Source: Ideonella livida (GTDB lineage: Bacteria; Pseudomonadota; Gammaproteobacteria; Burkholderiales; Burkholderiaceae_C). From it: a stretch of 64,000 nt of DNA. The position numbers were made by a program, and so were the translations under genes. A model generated the notes under the pieces. That model made no database searches. It saw nothing but the letters and a program-made list of their open reading frames with translations, and had not been told where the DNA came from. Location: the NCBI RefSeq assembly GCF_010499455.1, contig NZ_JAAGOH010000018.1:1-64000 (forward strand), in the 5' to 3' direction. Below, in pieces: positions 26,414 through 34,723 of this stretch (positions are counted from its first letter, which is position 1; each line of letters opens with the position of its first letter).

Positions 26414-27089
26414 GGAGTCGGTGGCGCTGGTGATCGGTGCCGATGATGCGGTTGGCGCCGCGATCGCACGAGGCCTGCTCGCGCGCAAGGTGGCCAAGCT
26501 GTATGTGATGTCAGCCGATCCGGGCGGCCAACCCTGGCTCCCCGGCGCGGTGGAGATCGTGGGCACGCTGACAAGGCGCGGGGATGCCCAGCAGCTTGCC
26601 CGCCAGTTGACCGACGTGACGCTGCTCATCTGCTGCACCGTCGCCACCGGGCCCTCAAACGCTGGCCCCACGGCATCCGTGCCGCTGCCGTCGGTGCCTG
26701 CCTTTGAAGCGGATTTCGCACTCCCACTGATCGAGGCATTCGCCTCGGTGCTGGCGGCTCAGGGCGGCGGCACCGTGGTGAACGTGGTGTCCATGCCATG
26801 CGCGGATCGCCCGCTCTGGGTTGACCATCCACCCGATGGCCTGGAGGCCACGGCGTACGGCCGGCGGGCGGACTCCCTGCGGGCACGATTGGCCGCACAA
26901 GGGACGCAGCTGCTGACATGGCAAGCGCAGTTGGGGCTTGGCAGCAGGGAACAGCAGTTGATGGACCACAGCGCGCTGGCCCGGCACCTGGCGGCGAAGG
27001 TGCTCGCCCGGCTGGACGCCGACGCCCAGCCCACCGAACCACCCACCCCCACAGCAAACTGGAGAAATCGGATTGAACGCCGCAACTGA
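26403..27089 (+). CDS. Degenerate SDR-like protein
   Basis: 228 residues with a Rossmann-like start (VALVIGADDAVGAAIARGLL). The usual TGxxxGxG is altered to IGADDAVG, losing a glycine, and the expected YxxxK is absent (AYGRRADSL). NAD(P)-dependent catalysis is therefore doubtful. It overlaps the RND gene by 11 bp and the MFS gene by 17 bp, so it is kept in tight coupling. It may be a decaying copy of the SDR at 19871, or an atypical SDR with a structural or binding role. Confidence 0.75.
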   Translation: MALEESVALVIGADDAVGAAIARGLLARKVAKLYVMSADPGGQPWLPGAVEIVGTLTRRGDAQQLARQLTDVTLLICCTVATGPSNAGPTASVPLPSVPAFEADFALPLIEAFASVLAAQGGGTVVNVVSMPCADRPLWVDHPPDGLEATAYGRRADSLRARLAAQGTQLLTWQAQLGLGSREQQLMDHSALARHLAAKVLARLDADAQPTEPPTPTANWRNRIERRN

Positions 27090-28479
27090 ACTCGACCGGC
27101 AACGCCAGCCCGAAGCGACGGCCTCCGCTTGGCCCGTGTTTCTTGTCGCCAGCGTGGCGGTGTTTCTGGTCTCCCTCGACAGCACCGTGCTGTTCGCCGC
27201 GTTTGATGCGCTGCGCAGCGGGTTTGCGCACAGCAGCGCGGCGGACTTGTCCTGGGTGTTGAACGCCTACACCGTGGTGTATGCCGCCTTGCTGGTGCCG
27301 GCCGGCCGCTTGGCCGATGCCTGGGGGCGCAAGCGGGTCTTCCAGAGCGGTTTACTGTTGTTCTTGGCGGCTTCTGCAGCTTGCGGCGCTTCGCCCACGG
27401 TCGGGATGCTCGTGGGCGCCCGGGCGCTGCAGGCCGTGGGGGCGGCGCTGCTCACACCGGCTTCGCTGGCCTTGGTGCTGGGGGCGTTTCCGGCGGAGCG
27501 CCGGGCGGTGGTGGTCAGTCTGTGGGGTGCCGTGGGCGGATTGGCCGCCGCCCTGGGGCCCAGCCTGGGCTCGGCTGTCGTCGATGCCTGGGGCTGGCGC
27601 TGGGCCTTTTACCTGAACCTTCCTTTGGGGCTGCTGGCCTGGTGGCTGGGGCGTGCGCGCCTGACCGAATGGCGCCAGGGCCAGGGCCGCGTGTCGCTTG
27701 ACGGCGTGGGCATCGGTTTGCTGATCACCGGCGTGGGCGGGTTGGCGTTCGGCATCGTCGAGGCGGACGCGCGGGGTTGGGCGTCGCAGCTGGTGTGGGG
27801 CACCCTGGTGGCTGGCCTGGCGCTGCTGGCGGTGTTTGTGGTCTGGGCACGCCGCACCCCCGAGCCCGCCGTGGACCTGTCGCTGTTTGCGGACCCGACC
27901 TACCGCTTCGTCAACCTGGCCACGTTGAGTTTTGGCATCGCGTTTTCGATGATGTTTTTCGCGATGTTCTTTTTTCTGATGAAGGTCTGGCACTACAGCC
28001 TGCCGCTGGCGGGCTTGGCGGTGTCACCCGGTCCGTTGCTGGTGGTGCCGGTGGCCATGGTGGCGGGTCGCCTCGCGGCGCGTGTAGGGCATCGCCCTTT
28101 GCTGGTCGGTGGCAGCCTGCTTTATGCCTGCGCCGGCCTGTGGCTGCACGGCCGGGTGAGCCCGGCGCCGGACTTTCTGGGGGTGTGGCTGCCCGGGCTG
28201 TGCATGACCGGCACGGCGGTGGGCCTGGTGCTGCCCGCATTGAGCGCAGCGGCCGTCGCCCGTTTGCCGCCTGCGCGGTTTGGCGTGGGCAGTGCGGTCA
28301 ACCAAGCGGTACGCCAAATGGGCAGTGTGTTGGGCGTGGCGGCCACCGTCGCCTTGGTCGGCAGCACGACGCCGCAGATCGCGGACTTTCAATCGTTGTA
28401 CCTGGCCCATGTGGGCCTGGCGCTGGTGACCGGCTTGTTGTGCTTGCGCGTGGACACCCGACCCCCGGGGCGCCGCTGA
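27073..28479 (+). CDS. MFS transporter, DHA2 (14-TM drug:proton antiporter) type
   Basis: 468 residues of mostly membrane helices. Motif A is present as GRLADAWGRKRVF and the motif C region as LVLGAFPAERRAVVVS and GPSLGSAVVDAWGWRWAFYLN, typical of EmrB/QacA exporters. The start is a TTG with GGAG eight bases upstream, inside the previous gene, which argues for coupling. It would export a substrate related to that of the RND pump, or return it to the periplasm for RND capture. Confidence 0.9.
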   Translation: MNAATELDRQRQPEATASAWPVFLVASVAVFLVSLDSTVLFAAFDALRSGFAHSSAADLSWVLNAYTVVYAALLVPAGRLADAWGRKRVFQSGLLLFLAASAACGASPTVGMLVGARALQAVGAALLTPASLALVLGAFPAERRAVVVSLWGAVGGLAAALGPSLGSAVVDAWGWRWAFYLNLPLGLLAWWLGRARLTEWRQGQGRVSLDGVGIGLLITGVGGLAFGIVEADARGWASQLVWGTLVAGLALLAVFVVWARRTPEPAVDLSLFADPTYRFVNLATLSFGIAFSMMFFAMFFFLMKVWHYSLPLAGLAVSPGPLLVVPVAMVAGRLAARVGHRPLLVGGSLLYACAGLWLHGRVSPAPDFLGVWLPGLCMTGTAVGLVLPALSAAAVARLPPARFGVGSAVNQAVRQMGSVLGVAATVALVGSTTPQIADFQSLYLAHVGLALVTGLLCLRVDTRPPGRR

Positions 28480-28530
28480 CGGAATCCCTGACCGGGCTGC
28501 CGCTGCGGCCCATGAACCCAAGGAGACGAC

Positions 28531-29073
28531 ATGGACATGAACAACGTGGTGGCCGAGTGGCAAGCCCAGGAGCAGGCGGTACGCGCCCGCTTGCGACCAG
28601 CCGATGCGCCACCGCCCCGCCTGCCCCTGGCTCAGCTGTCAGGCCTGCAGGTGCTGCAAGCCATTTTTGACGGCGAGCTGCCGCCCCCGCCGATGGGCAA
28701 CACGCTGGACTTTGTGCCCATCCGCATGGCGCCGGGGCAGGCCATCTTTCAGGGGCGGCCGGCACGCCAGCACTACAACCCCATGGGCACGGTGCATGGC
28801 GGCTGGTTCGCCACGCTGCTGGACTCTGCCGTGGGCTGCGCGGTGCACACCACCCTGCCCGCTGGCAAGGGCTACACGACGCTGGAACTCAAGGTGAACT
28901 ACCTGCGGCCCTTGACGGCTGCAGTGCCGCTGGTGCGCGCCGAGGGCCACATCATCCATGCCGGGCGCCAGGTCAGCACGGCCGAGGGCCGCATCGTCGG
29001 CCCCGACGGCCAGCTGTATGCCCACGCCACCACCACTTGCCTGGTGTTTGAGCTGCCGCCTGGGGGGCGCTGA
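28531..29073 (+). CDS. PaaI-type hotdog-fold thioesterase
   Basis: 180 residues. The hotdog signature NPMGTVHGGWFATLLDSAVG (about residues 85-104) contains the Asn, His-Gly-Gly and Asp positions used by PaaI/COG2050 acyl-CoA thioesterases, and YTTLELKVNYLRPL follows. It has a good AAGGAGA ribosome site and lies 51 bases after the MFS gene, so it may be the last gene of the run. It would hydrolyse aryl- or acyl-CoA; the substrate is not known. Confidence 0.87.
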   Translation: MDMNNVVAEWQAQEQAVRARLRPADAPPPRLPLAQLSGLQVLQAIFDGELPPPPMGNTLDFVPIRMAPGQAIFQGRPARQHYNPMGTVHGGWFATLLDSAVGCAVHTTLPAGKGYTTLELKVNYLRPLTAAVPLVRAEGHIIHAGRQVSTAEGRIVGPDGQLYAHATTTCLVFELPPGGR

Positions 29074-29080
29074 AGCGTAT

Positions 29081-30982
29081 TCAGCCCGTCCTGGTGACCG
29101 TTGGCGCCGAGTCCGGTGAGCCAACGGGCGAGGTCTGGCCACGCCGAAGGGTGTGACGTCCTGCCTGCTTGCCGGCGTACATGGCCATGTCGGCAAGCTT
29201 CAGCAGTTCGTCGGCATCGTGGCCGTCATGGGGGGACAGGGAAAAGCCAATCGTCAGCCCCACCCTGCAGGACTGGCCCTTCACCGGGAACGGTTCCAGA
29301 AAGGCCTCCAACAGCTTGTGCCCGATGCCCTGGGCCTCGGTCTCGGCGTCGCCGCCCAGGCTGCCGGCCACGATGACGAACTCGTCGCCGCCCAGGCGGG
29401 CCACCACATCGGACTGGCGCACGGTGCGCTTCAGGCGCTCAGCCACCAGCGTCAGCAGTTCGTCGCCCGCCTCATGGCCCAGGCGGTCGTTCACGGGCTT
29501 GAAGCCATCCAGGTCCAGCAGGTAGACCGCCACCCCATGGGGCCGCTCGCGGTGGGAGAAGCCCTGGCACAGGGCCCGCGCCAACGCCTCGCTCAGGCCA
29601 CGGCGGTTCAGCAAGCCCGTGAGGGCGTCGGTGTGGGCCAGCCTGTGCAAAGTCCGTCGTTCCACCTCCGCGCGCTCGGCGGTCCGGCGCAAGCTGTCGG
29701 CATTCAGGCTCAAGACCCTCAGCCATGCCAGCATCTCCAGCACCAACGCCACCTGGAACAGGTGCATCGTCCAGACGTTGGCCGGGATGAAGCCGCGCAC
29801 CAGACCGGCGATGCTGCAGGCGCCAAGCAAATACGCGGTCCAAGCCACCATCATGGTTCGGCCGACGGTATCGCCGCGCCGGGCCGTCCCAAGGGCCACG
29901 GGCAGGGCCAGCAGCATCAGGGTGGGGCCCAGCACGGTTGGCGCGATCTGGGTACCACGGTAGCCCAGCACACCCGTCACCGAAGCCACCAGCACCACGA
30001 CCGCAACACCCAGGATGGCGTTGATCGCTGCGTGCAGGCGCGGGCTGTGCCGGGCAGAGTCCATCGACAGTTGGATGAAGCGCCCACTCGCCACGATCCC
30101 CAGCAACACCACGAGCGGGGCGAGCTTCATGCCCAGGGCGCTGGCCAACTGGTCGTGCCAGAGGTGCTGTTGCAGCAGCCCCCAGAAGGCCAGAAAAAAC
30201 GTGGTGGAACAGGCCAGCCGCAGTGCGAACAGCCCAAACAGGGGGCTGCGCCAGTTCACCAGGCTGTAGGCCATCAAGGCCAGGGACAAGCCTGTCAGCA
30301 GCCCTTGCACGACCTGCCTTTGAAATTCCGCCGCGTAGAACACGCCCGGCTTGACGAGGGCCATGGGCAACAACATGGATGTCTCGGTGCGCACACGCAG
30401 GTAAAGCACGTAGGGCTTGCCGGGCAGCAGGCTCAGCGGTATGGCATGACTGCGCACGGCCAGTGGCCGTTCGGTGAAGGACAGGGTGGCGCCCATCCTC
30501 CAAGTTTTTACCGCCTCGTCCTCTCCCACCAGGTACGCATCGATCTGATGGAGTGAAGGGTGGTCGATGTTCAGAATCCAGTGACCGTCGCCCGAGTGCA
30601 CCTGCAAGGGGATGCGCACCCAAACCGCGTCGGGGCGCGTGCCCAGGTTGGACGCTGGTGTCGCGGGGGGCGTAAAGCGCCTTGACTCGCGCAGCACTTC
30701 GGCCAGCGTCATCGGCGGCCCCGGCTCGGGCAAGATCATGACGACGGGCCACGCCTGCTGCAGAGGCCGTTGATCTTCCAGGTGCAGTGTGCTCAGAGCC
30801 TCAGGCTCTACGGTGGCCAGGGCGCCAGTTGCGGCTGTGGCGGCTGTGGCGGCAGGGGACCAGACACCCATGCCACACAGCAGCAGGCCCCACAGGACTG
30901 GGCGCAGCCACCACGCGGTGGTTGCGCCCAGCCAGCGGCCGCTCACGACGATCGCGACGGCTCGAGCAAGCGCAGTGGGCAT
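29081..30982 (-). CDS. 7TMR-DISM diguanylate cyclase
   Basis: About 633 residues from ATG 30982; an in-frame GTG at 31033 is an alternative start. A signal or membrane lead precedes a periplasmic 7TMR-DISMED2-like beta domain (ESRRFTPPA..., VWVRIPL, HPSLHQIDAYL). Seven membrane helices follow, then a GGDEF domain with the intact motif GGDEF at about 531-535 and an I-site RxxD (RQSD) five residues before it. It should make cyclic-di-GMP with product inhibition, in response to a periplasmic ligand. It converges with the thioesterase gene, 7 bases apart. Confidence 0.9.
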   Translation of the reverse strand: MPTALARAVAIVVSGRWLGATTAWWLRPVLWGLLLCGMGVWSPAATAATAATGALATVEPEALSTLHLEDQRPLQQAWPVVMILPEPGPPMTLAEVLRESRRFTPPATPASNLGTRPDAVWVRIPLQVHSGDGHWILNIDHPSLHQIDAYLVGEDEAVKTWRMGATLSFTERPLAVRSHAIPLSLLPGKPYVLYLRVRTETSMLLPMALVKPGVFYAAEFQRQVVQGLLTGLSLALMAYSLVNWRSPLFGLFALRLACSTTFFLAFWGLLQQHLWHDQLASALGMKLAPLVVLLGIVASGRFIQLSMDSARHSPRLHAAINAILGVAVVVLVASVTGVLGYRGTQIAPTVLGPTLMLLALPVALGTARRGDTVGRTMMVAWTAYLLGACSIAGLVRGFIPANVWTMHLFQVALVLEMLAWLRVLSLNADSLRRTAERAEVERRTLHRLAHTDALTGLLNRRGLSEALARALCQGFSHRERPHGVAVYLLDLDGFKPVNDRLGHEAGDELLTLVAERLKRTVRQSDVVARLGGDEFVIVAGSLGGDAETEAQGIGHKLLEAFLEPFPVKGQSCRVGLTIGFSLSPHDGHDADELLKLADMAMYAGKQAGRHTLRRGQTSPVGSPDSAPTVTRTG

Positions 30983-31113
30983 GGGGGCGTGGACGGGTGA
31001 GGAAGACACAGGCCGAAAGGCGGCGACAACCACCCAACCTGAGGTCTATCGGTTTCCGGCTCGTCCACTTGAGCACGGGCAGGCGCGGCCCTGGCCCCGG
31101 CCTCGTGCCTGCG

Positions 31114-32115
31114 TCAATCCAGCTTGGCGCCCGAGACCTTGACCACCCGCTCCCACACCCCGGCGTCTTGTTTGAACTGGGCGGCAAAGCGCTCAGGGCT
31201 GCTGCCCACGGTGATGAAGCCCATTTGTGCGATGCGCTCGCGCATGTCGGGCTGGGCCAAGATGGCTTGCATCTCGGTGGCCAAGCGGTTCACCACCTCG
31301 GGCGGGGTTTTGGCCGGGGCGCTCATGCCCAGCCAGCCAGTGACTTGGAAGACCTCGTCCTTGATGCCCTGCTCGGCCATGGTGCTGAGTTTGGGCAGCG
31401 CGTCCATGCGCTGGGTGCCGGTCACGGCCAGGGCTTTCAGGCGGCCCGATTCAATGAAGGGCCGGGCGGACTGCAGGCTGGCAAAGGCCATGTGCAGCTG
31501 GCCGCCCACCAAGTCTTGGAGCATGGGCGCTTCGCCCTTGTAGGGCACATGGCTCATGTCGGCCTTGAGCTTGTCTGAGAGCCAGGCGCCAGCCAGGTGG
31601 GCATACGAGCCCATGCCCCAAGAGCCATAGGTCACCTTGCCTTTGTTCTGCTCGATGTGGGCCAGCAGATCGGGCGCGTTGTTGAAGGGCATCTTGGGGT
31701 TCACCAAGAGCACCACCGGCGCCAGCGCGATCTGGGTGATCAGGGCTTGGTCCTTTTGCGGGTTGTAGGGCAGTTTTTCGTAGAGGAACTGGTTGATGAG
31801 CATGGTGGTGCCCAGGGAGACCAGCACGGTATAGCCATCGGCCGGGGACTTGAGCGCCTGGTCGGTGCCGGTGACGCCGCCGGCGCCGCCCCGGTTCTCT
31901 ACCACCACCGGCTGGCCCAGCCGGGCGGAGAGCTTTTCGCCCAGGGTGCGGGCGGTGATGTCGGTGGCGCCGCCGGCGGCGTAGGGCACGATGAACTTGA
32001 TGGGCTTGGCGGGCCAGGTTTGGGCCTGGGCGGTGCCGGTCAGGCCCAGGGTGGACAGGGCGGCCAGGCTGGCCAGGGCGCCAGCCACGGTGCGGCGTTG
32101 CAGGTTCAAGTTCAT
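31114..32115 (-). CDS. Bug-family (TctC-like) periplasmic solute-binding protein
   Basis: 333 residues with a signal peptide (TVAGALASLAALSTLGLTGTAQAQ) and the Bug motifs FIVPYAAGGATDITAR and VENRGGAGGVTGTDQ. GGAGA precedes the ATG. It is the last gene of the beta-oxidation operon, 106 bases after the CoA-transferase. The likely role is capture of the carboxylic acid that the operon activates and degrades. Its last 90 bases recur in the chimeric remnant at 17860. Confidence 0.92.
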   Translation of the reverse strand: MNLNLQRRTVAGALASLAALSTLGLTGTAQAQTWPAKPIKFIVPYAAGGATDITARTLGEKLSARLGQPVVVENRGGAGGVTGTDQALKSPADGYTVLVSLGTTMLINQFLYEKLPYNPQKDQALITQIALAPVVLLVNPKMPFNNAPDLLAHIEQNKGKVTYGSWGMGSYAHLAGAWLSDKLKADMSHVPYKGEAPMLQDLVGGQLHMAFASLQSARPFIESGRLKALAVTGTQRMDALPKLSTMAEQGIKDEVFQVTGWLGMSAPAKTPPEVVNRLATEMQAILAQPDMRERIAQMGFITVGSSPERFAAQFKQDAGVWERVVKVSGAKLD

Positions 32116-32221
32116 GGAAAGGTCTCCGGTGGTCGTGTCGTCTGGGGGGAAAACGGGAGCGGCAGGGGGGACGGGCAGGTCGGGCCGGGGCGTTCAGTCG
32201 GGCAAGCTCAATCAGGCAAGC

Positions 32222-33529
32222 TCACTCCGGCAGGGTCAGCACGCCCTGGGCGCGCAGCGCCTCCAGCTGCGCGTCGCTCAGGTCCAGCAGGCGGTGGAGC
32301 AGTTCGCGCGTGCCTTCGCCCAGCGTGGGCGGGGCGCTGCGGATGGGCAGGCGCTGGCCGTTCAGCCGGTAGGGCGGTGCAAACACATGCGTGTGGCCGG
32401 CCACCGGGTGCGGCAGTTGCTGCACCAGCTGGCTGCGCTGGGTGCGTTCGCTGGTCAGGGCCTCGTGCAGGCCCGCCACCTGGCCGCAGGGGATGCCCTG
32501 GGCGTCCAGGCGCTCCAGCAACAGGGCGCGCGGCAGGCTGCGGATGACCTCGGTCACCAGGGGCAGCAGGCTCAGGCGGTGGCGGGCGCGCTCCACATTG
32601 GTGGCGTAGCGCGGGTCTTCCACGATGTCGGGCCGCTGCACCACGTGGCGGCAAAACTTCTCGAACTGATGGTTGGTGCCCACGGCGATGATGAGCGGGC
32701 CGTCGGCCGCCTCGAACAGGCCGTAAGGCACGATGGACGGGTGGGCGTTGCCGTAGCGCTGCGGATCGCGGCCCAGCAGCAGCGCGTCCAGGCCGTAGTA
32801 GCCGGTGACCATCAGGCCGCAGTCGTACAGGGCCAGCTCGATGAGCTGGCCCTGGGTTTTGGCGGGGTGGGTGGGGTCGGCCGCGTCCGCCACCCGGTCG
32901 CGGCGGAACAGCGCGGCCAGCACGGCCTGGGCGGCGTACATGCCGGTCATCATGTCCACCACGGCCACGCCAAATTTCAGCGGCGGCATGTCGGCCGCGC
33001 CATTGAGCGCCATCAAGCCGGCTTCACCCTGGATCACCAGGTCGTAGCCCGGGCGGCTGGCCTCGGGGCCGCTGCTGTCGTAACCGGCGATGGCGCAATA
33101 GATCAGGTCGGGCTTGAGGGCCTGGAGCTGCGCAAAGCCCAGGCCCAGCTTCTCGGCGCCGCCGGTCTTGAAATTGTGGATCACCACGTCCACCTGCGGC
33201 AGCAGCTGCTGCACGATGCGCAGGCCCTCGGGGCTTTGCAGGTCCAGCGTGAGGGACCGCTTGTTGCGGTTCATCGCACTGAAGTAGGTGGTCTCGGTCT
33301 GGCCGATGCGCTGGCCCCAGTCGCGGGTGTCGTCGCCCCGGCCGGGGTGCTCCACCTTGATGACCTCGGCACCGAAGTCGGCCAGCACCTGGCCGCACAG
33401 CGGGCCGGCAAACACGCGGGAGAGGTCCAGCACGCGCACGCCTTGCAGCGGCAGCGTTGGGTGCGCGGTGGGGTGCGCGGTGGGGTGCGCGGTGGGGTGC
33501 GCGTGGGGGTGAGAAGGCGTGTCGTGCAT
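32222..33529 (-). CDS. Family III CoA-transferase (CaiB/BaiF type) with His-repeat N-terminus
   Basis: 435 residues. The family core runs from GVRVLDLSRVFAGPLCGQ through EVIKVEHPGRGDDTR and HNFKTGG to the catalytic Asp at about 163 in RPGYDLVIQGE. Such enzymes move CoA from a donor thioester to a free acid without ATP. The first 25 residues are an unusual His-Ala/Pro-Thr repeat coded by a 12-bp minisatellite and not part of the fold. The gene starts 3 bases after the acyl-CoA dehydrogenase stop. It probably activates the acid imported through the Bug receptor. Confidence 0.9.
   Translation of the reverse strand: MHDTPSHPHAHPTAHPTAHPTAHPTLPLQGVRVLDLSRVFAGPLCGQVLADFGAEVIKVEHPGRGDDTRDWGQRIGQTETTYFSAMNRNKRSLTLDLQSPEGLRIVQQLLPQVDVVIHNFKTGGAEKLGLGFAQLQALKPDLIYCAIAGYDSSGPEASRPGYDLVIQGEAGLMALNGAADMPPLKFGVAVVDMMTGMYAAQAVLAALFRRDRVADAADPTHPAKTQGQLIELALYDCGLMVTGYYGLDALLLGRDPQRYGNAHPSIVPYGLFEAADGPLIIAVGTNHQFEKFCRHVVQRPDIVEDPRYATNVERARHRLSLLPLVTEVIRSLPRALLLERLDAQGIPCGQVAGLHEALTSERTQRSQLVQQLPHPVAGHTHVFAPPYRLNGQRLPIRSAPPTLGEGTRELLHRLLDLSDAQLEALRAQGVLTLPE
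33459..33506. repeat. 12-bp tandem repeat in the CoA-transferase N-terminus
   Basis: GGGTGCGCGGTG is repeated exactly at 33459, 33471 and 33483, with a degenerate fourth copy at 33495. On the minus strand each unit codes for His-Pro-Thr-Ala. Copy-number change would lengthen or shorten the N-terminal tail in frame. Confidence 0.95.
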
Positions 33530-33532
33530 GGT

Positions 33533-34708
33533 TCAGGCCTCAACTTCGGCCGACTCGTGGGCCGGGGTGTCGGCCTCGGCCTGCGACAGCGCGATGAAGC
33601 GCGCCAGGTGGTGGTCTTCATCGCCAAACTGGTGGTCGATCATCACCAGGCGCTTGGCGTAGTGCGAGAGTGGCAGCTCCCAGGTCATGCCGATGCCGCC
33701 ATGCAGTTGGATGCTCTCTTCGGCCACCAAAGTGCCGATGCGGCCCACGCTGAACTTGGCGGCGCACAGCGCCTTTTCGCGGCGAGGGCTTTCGGGCTCG
33801 TCAATGGCGGCGGCCGCGTTGATGACGGCCGAGCGGGCCTGCTCCACTTCCAGCAGCAGGTCGGCCATGCGGTGTTGCAGAGCCTGGAAGCTGCCGATGG
33901 GCACGCCGAACTGCTTGCGGGTGCGCAGGTACTCCAGCGTCTGGTCCTTGGCCACATCCATGGCGCCCAGACTTTCAGACGCCAAGGCCAGCAGCGCGTA
34001 GCCGTTCAGGCGCTGCAGCAGCGTCCCGCCCTGCCCTGCGGTACCCAGCAGTGCGTCGGCCCCCAGCTGCACGGCGTTCAAGCTGAGCTGCGCGGCGCGG
34101 CCGCCGTCGATGCGGCCGTGGCCGCGCTTGTCCAGCCCCGCCGCCGTACCCGGCACCAGGAACAGGCTGATGCCCTCGGCGTCCAGCGGGCCGCCCGCCG
34201 TGCGGGCCGAGACCAGCAGCAGGTCGGCCGAGTCGCCCAGCGGCACCACGCTCTTGGCGCCCTGCAGCCGCCAGCCCTGGGCGTTGCGGGTGGCGGTGGT
34301 GGCCACGCGGTTCAACTCATGGTGGCTGCCGGGCTCGTCGTGCGCCAGGGCGGCGGTCAGCTCACCGCTGATGAGGCCGGCCAGCGCCGCTTGCTGCGCT
34401 TCGGTGCCCGCCTCAATCAAGCCGCGCCCCACCAGCAGCGCGCCCAGCAGGGGCTCCACCACCAGGTGCCGGCCCAGGCACTCGAACACCACGCTCACAT
34501 CAAAGCCGGCGCCGCCAAAGCCGCCATGGCTTTCCGGGAACAGCGCGCCGAGGGCCCCCAGCTCGGCCAGGCCGGCGTAGAGCGCGGGGCTGTAGCCCTG
34601 GGGGCCCTCGGCATGGTGGTGGCGGGCTTCGATGCCGTTGTGGTCGGCCAAGAAGCGGTTGAGCGAGTCCGCCAGCATGCGGCGGTCGTCGGTGTGCTGG
34701 AAGTTCAT
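33533..34708 (-). CDS. Acyl-CoA dehydrogenase (small paralogue)
   Basis: 391 residues with the acyl-CoA dehydrogenase layout: N-terminal helices (DDRRMLADSLNRFLADH), FPESHGGFGGAGFD, a mid beta domain, and a C-terminal helical domain (RKQFGVPIGSFQALQHRMAD, ESIQLHGGIGMTWELPLSHY). It is FAD-dependent and forms alpha,beta-double bonds. Divergent pairs of this kind often act as heteromeric dehydrogenases on cyclic or branched acyl-CoAs. It starts 15 bases after the larger paralogue's stop. Confidence 0.9.
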   Translation of the reverse strand: MNFQHTDDRRMLADSLNRFLADHNGIEARHHHAEGPQGYSPALYAGLAELGALGALFPESHGGFGGAGFDVSVVFECLGRHLVVEPLLGALLVGRGLIEAGTEAQQAALAGLISGELTAALAHDEPGSHHELNRVATTATRNAQGWRLQGAKSVVPLGDSADLLLVSARTAGGPLDAEGISLFLVPGTAAGLDKRGHGRIDGGRAAQLSLNAVQLGADALLGTAGQGGTLLQRLNGYALLALASESLGAMDVAKDQTLEYLRTRKQFGVPIGSFQALQHRMADLLLEVEQARSAVINAAAAIDEPESPRREKALCAAKFSVGRIGTLVAEESIQLHGGIGMTWELPLSHYAKRLVMIDHQFGDEDHHLARFIALSQAEADTPAHESAEVEA

Positions 34709-34723
34709 GTCAGCGTCCCTGCC

